Of a DNA stretch of 64,000 bases, positions 57,732 to 64,000 are shown piece after piece. The position numbers were made by a program, and so were the translations under genes. The stretch spans positions 5,662,001 through 5,726,000 of the forward strand of contig NZ_CP010945.1 of the NCBI RefSeq assembly GCF_000293885.2. Reading direction: 5' to 3'. This DNA comes from Pseudomonas fluorescens NCIMB 11764. GTDB taxonomy: Bacteria; Pseudomonadota; Gammaproteobacteria; Pseudomonadales; Pseudomonadaceae. The notes beneath the pieces were generated by a model, which worked only from the letters and a program-made list of their open reading frames with translations, had not been told where the DNA came from and did not search any database. Every line of letters begins with the position of its first letter. Position 1 is the first letter of the stretch.

Positions 57732-58898
57732 TCAAGCTGCGTTCGCCGCCTGCGCCTGACGCACCACCGCCGCCAATCGCTGCAGCCCTTCATCCAGCCG
57801 CGCCGGATCGATATGGCTGAAGTTCAGCCGTAGATGCCCCGGATGGTTATCCGGCTCGGGAAAAAACGGCTCACCCGGCATGAACGCCACATCCGCGACC
57901 AACGCTGCCTTGAGCAACGTCCGCGTATCCAGCGGTTGCTTCAATGTCAGCCAGAAAAACAGCCCGCCCTGCGGCACGTTCCAATCGGCCAGATCAGAGA
58001 AATGGGTTTCCAGCCCCGACTGAAACGCGTCCCGCCGAACCCGGTAGAAGTCCCGCAACTCACTCAGATGCTGCTGGAATTTCTCTGTACCGATCCATTG
58101 CAGCGCTTGCCACTGGCCAACGCGATTGGTGTGCAAGTCGGCGGATTGCTTGAGCTTCAGCAGGTGCGGAAACAGGTCAGGACTGGCAATCAGGTAACCG
58201 ACGCGCAACCCCGGCAACAGGGTTTTCGACACGGTGCCGGTGTAGATCCAGCTGGTCTTTTTCAAACGACTGACGATCGGCGTGGCACTGCCGCCGTCGA
58301 ATGTCAGCTCGCGGTACGGCTCGTCTTCGATCAGGGTGACACCGAACTCATCCAGCAAGGCTGCCACGGCGTCGCGCTTGGCTTCGCTGTAGCGCACCGC
58401 CGATGGGTTCTGAAAGGTCGGGATCAAGTAGATGAACGCAGGGCGGTGCTTTTCCAGGCGCGCGCGCAGTTCAACCAGATTCGGACCATCGGCCTCCAAT
58501 GGCACGGTGATGCAGTCGGCACCGAACAGTTGGAAGATCTGCAACGCGGCCAGGTATGTCGGCGCTTCAAGCAGGATCTCGGTGCCTTTGTCGATGTAGA
58601 GCTTGGCCGCCAGATCGAGGGTCTGCTGGGAACCGCTGACCACCAGCACCTGGCTGGCCTCACACGGCACACCCAATGCTCGCGCCTGCGCCGCCAACGC
58701 TTCACGCAGCGCTGGCTCGCCTTCGCTCATGCCGTATTGGCCCATGGACAGCGGCATGTCGGCCCATTCGACGGCTGGCAACATGGCTTCGGCCGGCAGG
58801 CCGCCGGCGAACGACATCACTTCCGGCCGTTGGGCTGCGGCAAGGATTTCACGGATCAGAGAACTTTTAAGGCGCGAGACACGTTCGGAAAAAGCCAT
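57732..58898 (-). CDS. PLP-dependent aminotransferase, class I/II
   Basis: 388-residue fold-type I aminotransferase of the 2-aminoadipate/MocR-like subgroup. PLP contacts are VSGSQQTLDL, PTFQNPSAVRY, IEDEPYREL and the Schiff-base lysine in YTGTVSKTLLPGLRVGY. Substrate is unknown. The ATG at 58898 (MAFSERVSRL) with GGTGA upstream is chosen over a TTG 39 bp earlier. It is divergent from a MarR gene and both promoters share operator-like repeats, so this enzyme is probably its target. Confidence 0.85.
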   Translation of the reverse strand: MAFSERVSRLKSSLIREILAAAQRPEVMSFAGGLPAEAMLPAVEWADMPLSMGQYGMSEGEPALREALAAQARALGVPCEASQVLVVSGSQQTLDLAAKLYIDKGTEILLEAPTYLAALQIFQLFGADCITVPLEADGPNLVELRARLEKHRPAFIYLIPTFQNPSAVRYSEAKRDAVAALLDEFGVTLIEDEPYRELTFDGGSATPIVSRLKKTSWIYTGTVSKTLLPGLRVGYLIASPDLFPHLLKLKQSADLHTNRVGQWQALQWIGTEKFQQHLSELRDFYRVRRDAFQSGLETHFSDLADWNVPQGGLFFWLTLKQPLDTRTLLKAALVADVAFMPGEPFFPEPDNHPGHLRLNFSHIDPARLDEGLQRLAAVVRQAQAANAA

Positions 58899-58932
58899 GG
58901 GGGTCACCGGTAGCGAGGCCAGAGGAAAATAA

Positions 58933-58989
58933 GTCAAACTGGTTGACCGAAATTACGATAACCCGGACGGATACGTCAACATGCTTGAC
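58933..58989. promoter_or_regulatory. Two identical inverted repeats between the aminotransferase and MarR genes
   Basis: GTCAA-N5-TTGAC occurs at 58933-58947 and again at 58975-58989, 42 bp (four helical turns) apart. The second overlaps the MarR start codon. On the minus strand TTGACG-N18-TAATTT is a possible promoter for the aminotransferase gene and uses the second repeat as its -35. Confidence 0.65.
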
Positions 58990-59427
58990 CTTAAAAATCC
59001 AATATCCCAACAGCAGGCCATGGAAGCGTTTTTCTTCGGCTACCAGGCGTTTACCGCCAAGGCCGACGAAATGCTCGAGCGTCGCGGCTTGAGTCGGGTG
59101 CATCAACGCATCGTGTTTTTCATCGCCCGCTACCCGAACCTGAGCGTCAAGGAATTGCTGGCGTTGTTGGGTGTGAGCAAGCAGGCGTTGAACATTCCAT
59201 TGCGGCAGTTGGTGGAAATGCATCTGGTGGACAGCGTTGCGTCCGAGACCGACAAGCGTAAACGGTTGCTGCAACTGACCGGGGATGGCGCACGGTTTGA
59301 GCAGTCGTTGAGGCGTGAGCAAGTGAAATTGCTGGAGCGGGTGTTCGCCGAGGCTGGGGAGGTGGCGGTGAATGGGTGGTTGGCGGTGAATCTGGCTCTT
59401 GGGAAAAGTCAGGCTGTTGTTGATTGA
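58981..59427 (+). CDS. MarR-family transcriptional regulator
   Basis: 148-residue winged-helix protein. The HTH VKELLALLGVSKQALNIPLRQLVEMHLVDSVASETDKRKRLLQLT (about residues 57-100) is of MarR type. It is divergent from the aminotransferase gene, with an 82-bp intergenic region holding a pair of identical inverted repeats, one of them across its own start codon, so it very likely represses both. Confidence 0.83.
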   Translation: MLDLKNPISQQQAMEAFFFGYQAFTAKADEMLERRGLSRVHQRIVFFIARYPNLSVKELLALLGVSKQALNIPLRQLVEMHLVDSVASETDKRKRLLQLTGDGARFEQSLRREQVKLLERVFAEAGEVAVNGWLAVNLALGKSQAVVD

Positions 59428-59439
59428 CTGTTCTGCCCC

Positions 59440-59512
59440 CATCGCCAGCAGGCTGCTCCCACAGTGATCTGTGGTTTACACAGAACCTGTGGGAGCCAGC
59501 CTGCTGGCGATG
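59440..59512. repeat. REP pair, slightly diverged
   Basis: CATCGCCAGCAGGCTGCTCCCACAG and its near reverse complement (59487-59512) flank a 22-bp spacer that itself holds ATCTGTGG/ACACAGA. It follows the MarR gene. Confidence 0.8.
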
Positions 59513-59575
59513 AGGCCCTCGAAGCCCATATATCCCTATCAGCGAACTTTTCGTCTACAAAATCAAAAACATTAT

Positions 59576-59603
59576 TTGCATTATTTGTATACAAAAGCAT
59601 AAT
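59576..59603 (+). promoter_or_regulatory. Promoter of the purine permease with a TTTGTATACAAA operator
   Basis: TTGCAT (59576-59581), a 16-nt spacer and CATAAT (59598-59603) form a promoter. The perfect 12-bp palindrome TTTGTATACAAA (59584-59595) fills the spacer. The same core recurs before puuE. The form is typical of GntR-family operators. Confidence 0.65.
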
Positions 59604-59694
59604 CCACTGCGTGCGAGTTCCTGACCAACAGGTCAACAAATTCGCGAATGCCTCAAAGGGCCGCTGCCACCCTCATGGGTCCGGCCCTGGAAAT

Positions 59695-59702
59695 AACAAT
59701 AA
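59695..59702 (+). promoter_or_regulatory. Crc/Hfq-type CA motif before the purine permease
   Basis: AACAATAA, an exact AAnAAnAA match, lies 7 nt before the GAGGAG ribosome binding site. Confidence 0.4.
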
Positions 59703-59723
59703 AACTCTTGAGGAGTACTCGCT

Positions 59724-61073
59724 GTGGAAAGCCGCAAATCCGAAGCCCCGACGCTCGAACTCTCGCCGCCATTACGCAATGGCTGGCTGGAGCGCATCTT
59801 CAAACTCAGCTTGCACGGCACCACGGTGAAGACCGAGCTGATTGCCGGTCTGACAACCTTTATCACCATGGCTTACATCATCTTCGTCAACCCCAACATC
59901 ATGGCTGACGCCGGGATCGATCACGGCGCCGCGTTCGTAGCCACCTGTATCGCCGCCGCGCTGGGCTGCCTGCTGATGGGCCTGTACGCCAACTGGCCGG
60001 TCGGCCTGGCGCCGGGGATGGGCTTGAACGCCTTCTTCACCTACACCGTGGTCGGCACCATGGGCTACAACTGGGAGACCGCCCTTGGCGCGGTGTTTGT
60101 TTCCGGGGTGTTGTTCATGATCCTGACCTTTTCCAAGATCCGTGAATGGCTGCTCAACAGCATTCCGGTGAGCCTGCGCTTTGCGATGGGCGCGGGGGTC
60201 GGTTTATTTCTCGGGCTGATCGGCTTGAAAACCGCCGGTATCGTCGTCGATAGCCCGGCCACCCTGATCAAGCTTGGCTCGTTGCGCGAACCTGGACCGC
60301 TGCTGGCCGCCATCTGCTTCCTGATGATCGCCGTGCTCAGCTACCACAAGGTGTTCGGTGCGATCCTCATCAGCATCATCACCGTGACGCTGGCCGGTTG
60401 GGGCCTGGGCCTGGTGCATTACGAAGGGATCATGTCGGCACCGCCGAGCCTGGCACCGACCTGGATGGCCATGAACGTCGCCGGCGTGTTCAACGTCAGC
60501 ATGATCAGCGTGGTGCTGGCCTTCCTCTTCGTGCACATGTTCGACACCGCCGGCACCCTGATGGGCGTCGCCCAGCGCGCCAACCTGGTGAATGCGGACG
60601 GCCGGATTGAAAATCTTTCCCGTGCCATGAAAGCCGATAGCGCCTCCAGCGTATTCGGGGCGGTAGTGGGTGTTCCTCCGGTAACAAGCTATGTGGAAAG
60701 TGCCGCGGGCGTCGCCGCGGGTGGTCGGACTGGTCTTACCGCAGTGACCGTAGGCGTGCTATTTATTGCAGCCATGTTTTTCGCCCCGCTGGCTGGCATG
60801 ATCCCTGCCTATGCCACCGCCGGCGCGCTGATTTATGTAGCAATGCTGATGATGGGTGGCATGGCGCACATTGAATGGGACGAAGCGACCGACAGCATTC
60901 CGGCGATCGTCACCGCGATCATGATGCCGCTGACCTTCTCGGTCGCCGACGGAATTGCGCTGGGCTTCATCACCTATGTGGCGCTGAAGGCCGGCACCGG
61001 CAAGTACAAGGAAATTTCCGTCAGTCTGTGGGTGCTTTGCGCGATCTTCATTGCCAAGTTCATTTTCTTGTAA
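59724..61073 (+). CDS. AzgA-type purine permease (NCS2 family)
   Basis: 449-residue inner-membrane transporter with about 14 hydrophobic segments. The AzgA-subgroup marks are TFITMAYIIFVNPNIM, GMGLNAFFTYTVV, FDTAGTLMGVAQRA and SSVFGAVVGVPPVTSYVESAAGV. Members import adenine, guanine, hypoxanthine or xanthine with protons. Nearness to uraH-puuE-uraD and a shared operator type support purine uptake for catabolism. The start codon is GTG with GAGGAG 8 nt upstream. Confidence 0.87.
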   Translation: MESRKSEAPTLELSPPLRNGWLERIFKLSLHGTTVKTELIAGLTTFITMAYIIFVNPNIMADAGIDHGAAFVATCIAAALGCLLMGLYANWPVGLAPGMGLNAFFTYTVVGTMGYNWETALGAVFVSGVLFMILTFSKIREWLLNSIPVSLRFAMGAGVGLFLGLIGLKTAGIVVDSPATLIKLGSLREPGPLLAAICFLMIAVLSYHKVFGAILISIITVTLAGWGLGLVHYEGIMSAPPSLAPTWMAMNVAGVFNVSMISVVLAFLFVHMFDTAGTLMGVAQRANLVNADGRIENLSRAMKADSASSVFGAVVGVPPVTSYVESAAGVAAGGRTGLTAVTVGVLFIAAMFFAPLAGMIPAYATAGALIYVAMLMMGGMAHIEWDEATDSIPAIVTAIMMPLTFSVADGIALGFITYVALKAGTGKYKEISVSLWVLCAIFIAKFIFL

Positions 61074-61105
61074 CCGTACACGATTCAAAAACAGTGGTTC
61101 AAAAC

Positions 61106-61133
61106 AGCCTCACCCCGTCGGGTGAGGCTTTTG
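61106..61133 (+). terminator. Terminator of the purine permease gene
   Basis: AGCCTCACCC-CGTC-GGGTGAGGCT followed by TTTG, 32 bp after the stop. Confidence 0.85.
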
Positions 61134-61151
61134 TGCAAATGGAGGAAAGTG

Positions 61152-61778
61152 ATGAGTCTGGAAACCTGGCTGCTGTTCAGCGGCGCTGCGCTGGTGGTGA
61201 TCCTGATCCCGGGGCCCCTGTCTTTGCTGATGATCAGCAACAGTCTGAATTACGGCTTGCGTCGATCTTACCCGGCGTTTCTGGGTGGCGTGTTTGCTTC
61301 GATCTGTTTGCTCAGTGCGTCGGCACTGGGGTTGGGTGCGTTGTTGCTGGCGTCGGAACAGCTGTTCAGCGCGCTGAAAATCGTCGGTGCGTTGTACCTG
61401 TTCTACCTCGCCTGGCAGAGCTGGCAGCAGTCGCGCCTGCCATCGGTCGGCGCTGAAGTGCCTCAGGCTGCGCCGGTTCCACGCTTCCGTGCCCTGTTCG
61501 GGCGCGCGTTCATGTTGGGTGCCAGTAATCCGAAAGACATTCTGTTCTTTGCCGCTTTCCTGCCGCAGTTCTTGAGCGCCGAGCAACCGTTCCTTCCGCA
61601 GTTGCTGGTAATGATCGCGACCTGGACCGTGCTGGATCTGCTGTGCAAATTGGCTTACGGGCTCGGTGCGCATGGTGCGGCGCGGTATCTGCGCAGTGGC
61701 AAGGGGCAGAGCTGGTTTAACCGGGTGAGTGCGGGGTTGTTCAGTGGTGCAGGGGCTGCGTCGCTGTTGAGCCGTTAA
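61152..61778 (+). CDS. LysE/RhtB-family amino-acid exporter
   Basis: 208-residue inner-membrane protein with about six helices. The family start WLLFSGAALVVILIPGPLSLLMISNSLNYG and GASNPKDILFFAAFLPQF are typical of the LysE/RhtB group. Substrate unknown. GGAGGAAAG precedes the ATG at 61152; a longer open frame upstream overlaps the terminator and is not used. Confidence 0.85.
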   Translation: MSLETWLLFSGAALVVILIPGPLSLLMISNSLNYGLRRSYPAFLGGVFASICLLSASALGLGALLLASEQLFSALKIVGALYLFYLAWQSWQQSRLPSVGAEVPQAAPVPRFRALFGRAFMLGASNPKDILFFAAFLPQFLSAEQPFLPQLLVMIATWTVLDLLCKLAYGLGAHGAARYLRSGKGQSWFNRVSAGLFSGAGAASLLSR

Positions 61779-61788
61779 AGACCAAAGC

Positions 61789-61877
61789 TCGCAGCCTCCT
61801 TGCACTCGACAGCTCCTACAAGAGGAATGCGTTTCCATGTAGGCACTGTCGAGTGCAAGGAGGCTGCGAGATTTTTT
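61789..61877 (+). terminator. Very long hairpin after the LysE gene
   Basis: Arms 61789-61813 and 61847-61871 are exact 25-nt reverse complements, with an inner CCTAC/GTAGG pairing in the 33-nt spacer, and are followed by ATTTTTTCT. The stem carries the CTCGCAGCCTCC core of another repeat family in this genus. Confidence 0.85.
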
Positions 61878-61886
61878 CTACAGGCA

Positions 61887-61913
61887 AAAAAAAGCCCGCA
61901 GTGTGAGCGGGCG
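61887..61913 (-). terminator. Terminator of uraH
   Basis: On the minus strand GCCCGC-TCACACT-GCGGGC is followed by eight T residues, about 60 bp after the uraH stop. Confidence 0.9.
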
Positions 61914-61971
61914 AAAGACCAAAGAAGCTATATGCGCAGTCGCTTCTCGGAGGAGGCAGCTGCTTGGGGGA

Positions 61972-62325
61972 TCAGCTGCCGCGGTACGTGGAATAGCTGT
62001 AGGGCGAAATCAGCAGCGGCACGTGATAGTGATCCTGCTCCGCAGAGATGCCGAAACGCAGCACCACCACATCCAGGAACGCAGGCGTAGGCAACTGAAC
62101 GCCACGGGCGCGGTAGTAATCGCCCGCATGGAACTGAACCTGATAGACCCCGGTGCGATAGTCATCGCCCTGCAACAGCGGTGCATCGACACGGCCGTCG
62201 CTGTTGGTGATCGCGCTGGCGACCAATTCCAGTTGCGAGCCCTCAACGCGGTACAGCTCGACCTTGATCGAGCTGCCCGGGCAACCGTGTGCAGCGTCCA
62301 AAACGTGTGTAGTCAAACGTCCCAT
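61972..62325 (-). CDS. uraH: 5-hydroxyisourate hydrolase
   Basis: 117-residue transthyretin-like enzyme hydrolysing 5-hydroxyisourate to OHCU in urate breakdown. The active-site H7 (LTTHVLDAAHG), the central R of DYRTGVYQVQFH and the C-terminal YRGS signature are present. No signal peptide, so cytoplasmic. It is divergent from puuE-uraD, which encode the neighbouring steps, with a 420-bp control region between them. Confidence 0.93.
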   Translation of the reverse strand: MGRLTTHVLDAAHGCPGSSIKVELYRVEGSQLELVASAITNSDGRVDAPLLQGDDYRTGVYQVQFHAGDYYRARGVQLPTPAFLDVVVLRFGISAEQDHYHVPLLISPYSYSTYRGS

Positions 62326-62455
62326 TGATTCTGCGCGCCTGCCTGCGTGGAGCAGTCAGACCTCGCGCCTCCTGAAGTCAGTTGAAAAGGAGACCGCACC
62401 GATTCGGAGCACGAAAAGCTGCGGCGAGCGACTGATTAAGACACTTTTCATAAAA

Positions 62456-62467
62456 ATTGTACACAAT
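62456..62467. promoter_or_regulatory. Palindrome ATTGTACACAAT, GntR-like operator
   Basis: ATTGT-AC-ACAAT is a 5-bp dyad closely like the TTGTATACAA sites before puuE and the purine permease. It lies 131 bp upstream of the uraH start and could serve that direction. Confidence 0.5.
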
Positions 62468-62632
62468 AAAAACGACATTTTTCGCCTGACTACCGCCATT
62501 CCGGATTTGCCAGCGAATCCGCGGGTAAACCATGCGACCCGAGGACCTTCCATCCATTAGCTGACCAATCAGGCAGGTTTCTTGCAATAACCTGTGAAGA
62601 TGACAGTTGATGAAAAATGCGAAAATTCAGGC

Positions 62633-62662
62633 TTACAAAGTGGATATAAAGTTGTATACAAT
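62633..62662 (+). promoter_or_regulatory. puuE promoter with TTGTATACAA operator
   Basis: TTACAA (62633-62638), a 16-nt spacer and TATACA (62655-62660) form a likely promoter. The perfect palindrome TTGTATACAA (62652-62661) covers the -10. It shares its core with the site before the purine permease gene. Confidence 0.6.
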
Positions 62663-62726
62663 CAGCCCATCGCTGTGACGCCAGCCTGACTTCCCACTTG
62701 CAGGCACGCCACACAAACTGTCAACG

Positions 62727-62734
62727 AACAAGAA
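62727..62734 (+). promoter_or_regulatory. Crc/Hfq-type CA motif overlapping the puuE ribosome binding site
   Basis: AACAAGAA matches AAnAAnAA and overlaps the AGAAGGAAG ribosome binding site of puuE, a position where Hfq/Crc would block translation. Confidence 0.4.
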
Positions 62735-62745
62735 GGAAGACTGCA

Positions 62746-63672
62746 GTGAGCGCTGACTACCCACGCGACCTGATCGGTTACGGCAGTAACCCTCCTCACC
62801 CACACTGGCCGGGCAATGCCCGCATCGCCCTGTCCTTCGTCCTGAATTACGAAGAAGGCGGCGAGCGCAACATCCTGCACGGCGATAAAGAATCCGAAGC
62901 CTTCCTGTCGGAGATGGTCTCGGCGCAGCCGCTGCAAGGCGAGCGCAACATGAGCATGGAATCCCTTTACGAGTATGGCAGCCGTGCCGGCGTGTGGCGG
63001 GTTCTGAAACTGTTCAAGGAATTCGACATTCCGCTGACCATCTTCGCCGTGGCCATGGCCGCCCAGCGTCACCCGGACGTGATCCGTGCGATGGTCGATG
63101 CCGGCCATGAAATCTGCAGCCACGGTTACCGCTGGATCGACTACCAGTACATGGACGAAGCGCAGGAACGCGAGCACATGCTCGAAGCGATCCGCGTCCT
63201 CACCGAAATCACCGGCGAACGCCCACTGGGCTGGTACACCGGTCGCACCGGGCCGAACACCCGTCGCCTGGTGATGGAAGAAGGCGGTTTCCTCTACGAC
63301 AGCGACACCTACGACGATGACCTGCCCTACTGGGAACCGAACAACCCGACCGGCAAGCCGCACCTGGTGATCCCCTACACCCTGGACACCAACGACATGC
63401 GCTTCACCCAGGTCCAGGGGTTCAACAAGGGCGACGATTTCTTCGAATACCTGAAAGACGCGTTCGACGTGCTGTACGCCGAAGGCGCCGAAGCGCCGAA
63501 AATGCTCTCGATCGGTCTGCACTGCCGCCTGATCGGCCGTCCAGCCCGACTGGCCTCGCTCAAGCGCTTTATCGAATACGCTAAAAGTCATGAACAGGTG
63601 TGGTTCAGCCGCCGCGTCGACATCGCTCGCCACTGGCACGAAACCCACCCGTACCAAGGGGCTGCAAAATGA
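62746..63672 (+). CDS. puuE: Allantoinase, PuuE type
   Basis: 308-residue polysaccharide-deacetylase-fold enzyme that hydrolyses allantoin to allantoate, unrelated to the classical metal-dependent allantoinase. The fold is seen in ALSFVLNYEEGGERNI, EICSHGYRWIDYQ and GWYTGRTGPNTRR. The start is GTG with AGAAGGAAGA upstream, giving the usual 308 residues. Its stop overlaps the uraD start by 4 bp. Confidence 0.92.
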   Translation: MSADYPRDLIGYGSNPPHPHWPGNARIALSFVLNYEEGGERNILHGDKESEAFLSEMVSAQPLQGERNMSMESLYEYGSRAGVWRVLKLFKEFDIPLTIFAVAMAAQRHPDVIRAMVDAGHEICSHGYRWIDYQYMDEAQEREHMLEAIRVLTEITGERPLGWYTGRTGPNTRRLVMEEGGFLYDSDTYDDDLPYWEPNNPTGKPHLVIPYTLDTNDMRFTQVQGFNKGDDFFEYLKDAFDVLYAEGAEAPKMLSIGLHCRLIGRPARLASLKRFIEYAKSHEQVWFSRRVDIARHWHETHPYQGAAK

Positions 63673-64000
63673 GCCAGTTCCAGACACTGAAACCCTCGAC
63701 CCTGAGCCGCGACGCATTCGTCGCCGCTTTCGCCGACATCTACGAACATTCGCCATGGGTGGCCGAGAAGGCCTTCGACCTGGGCCAGGACGCCTCGATC
63801 GACGAGATCGAAACCCTGCACCAGCGCATGAGCGACATCCTGTTGAGCGCCGATCAGCAAAGCCAGCTGGCCCTGATCAACGCTCACCCGGACCTGGCCG
63901 GCAAAGCTGCCGTTCAGGGCCAACTCACCGAAGCCAGCACCAATGAACAGGCAGGCGCCGGTATTCACCAATGCACGGCCGAAGAGTTCCAGCGCTTCAC
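63669..64000 (+). CDS. uraD: OHCU decarboxylase, 5' part
   Basis: First 110 residues of 2-oxo-4-hydroxy-4-carboxy-5-ureidoimidazoline decarboxylase, the step between UraH and PuuE that yields S-allantoin. Seen: FADIYEHSPWVAEKAF (with the catalytic His), ALINAHPDLAGKAA. The ATG overlaps the puuE stop (ATGA); the gene runs past the window end. Confidence 0.92.
   Translation, partial: MSQFQTLKPSTLSRDAFVAAFADIYEHSPWVAEKAFDLGQDASIDEIETLHQRMSDILLSADQQSQLALINAHPDLAGKAAVQGQLTEASTNEQAGAGIHQCTAEEFQRF

Larger units (their letters stand above)
62326..62745. other. Control region between uraH and puuE
   Basis: 420 bp, AT-rich in its middle. It holds two GntR-like palindromes (62456-62467 and 62652-62661), a CAGGTT-N9-AACCTG inverted repeat (62574-62594), and the puuE promoter. 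Short open frames here look like shadows. Confidence 0.6.

Overview
The window looks like a chromosomal segment of a Pseudomonas of the P. fluorescens lineage. The evidence is the high-GC codon use, the gene content and gene order (nuo operon, cysS-glnS-ppiB-lpxH, aroC-MFS-mtnBDC, prmB-smr-folE) and the many REP-type palindromes built on a 'gagcaagcctgctcccaca' core between genes. No rRNA, tRNA or CRISPR array was seen.

Layout: (1) 1-13020, the respiratory complex I operon from the end of nuoCD to nuoN, closed by a strong terminator. (2) 13192-13805, a small Phd/VapC-type toxin-antitoxin pair. (3) 13935-22037, a minus-strand ABC transporter of the glycerol GlpSTPQUV type, divergent from an AcoR-like sigma-54 activator; the intergenic region holds a sigma-54 promoter and six TGAACA boxes. 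(4) 22266-26875, cysS, glnS, ppiB, lpxH. (5) 26897-31825, a MarR-controlled EmrAB/OMF tripartite efflux operon. (6) 32039-37431, tamA-tamB. (7) 37498-49415, GNAT, xthA, a PstS-OmpA fusion, an ankyrin protein, an acyl-CoA synthetase, a DUF3509 gene with a sigma-54 promoter, and aroC-MFS-mtnBDC (chorismate synthesis and methionine salvage). (8) 50346-51514, an IS110-family element inserted in one arm of a REP pair. (9) 51583-57644, prmB, a hydrolase, an Smr protein, a phage-type self-cleaving repressor paired with a PL7 polysaccharide-lyase-like gene, folE and a glutaredoxin. (10) 57732-64000, an aminotransferase/MarR divergent pair and a purine-catabolism region (azgA-like permease, LysE exporter, uraH, puuE, start of uraD).

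The most interesting features are regulatory or mobile. First, the IS110 element has a 5' noncoding end that can be read as a bridge-RNA gene: two short guides match the left and right halves of the REP target it sits in. Second, a LexA/CI-like repressor with apparently leaderless transcription shares an ATATGGG-type operator with a promoter in front of a signal-less PL7 lyase-like protein; this could be a DNA-damage-inducible two-gene module. Third, several catabolic genes share TTGTATACAA palindromes (azgA, puuE) or AAnAAnAA Crc/Hfq-type motifs (glp, azgA, puuE). Two MarR regulators each have a clean pair of identical palindromic operators.

All functional calls rest on reading the translated sequence for family motifs and gene context; no database search was run.
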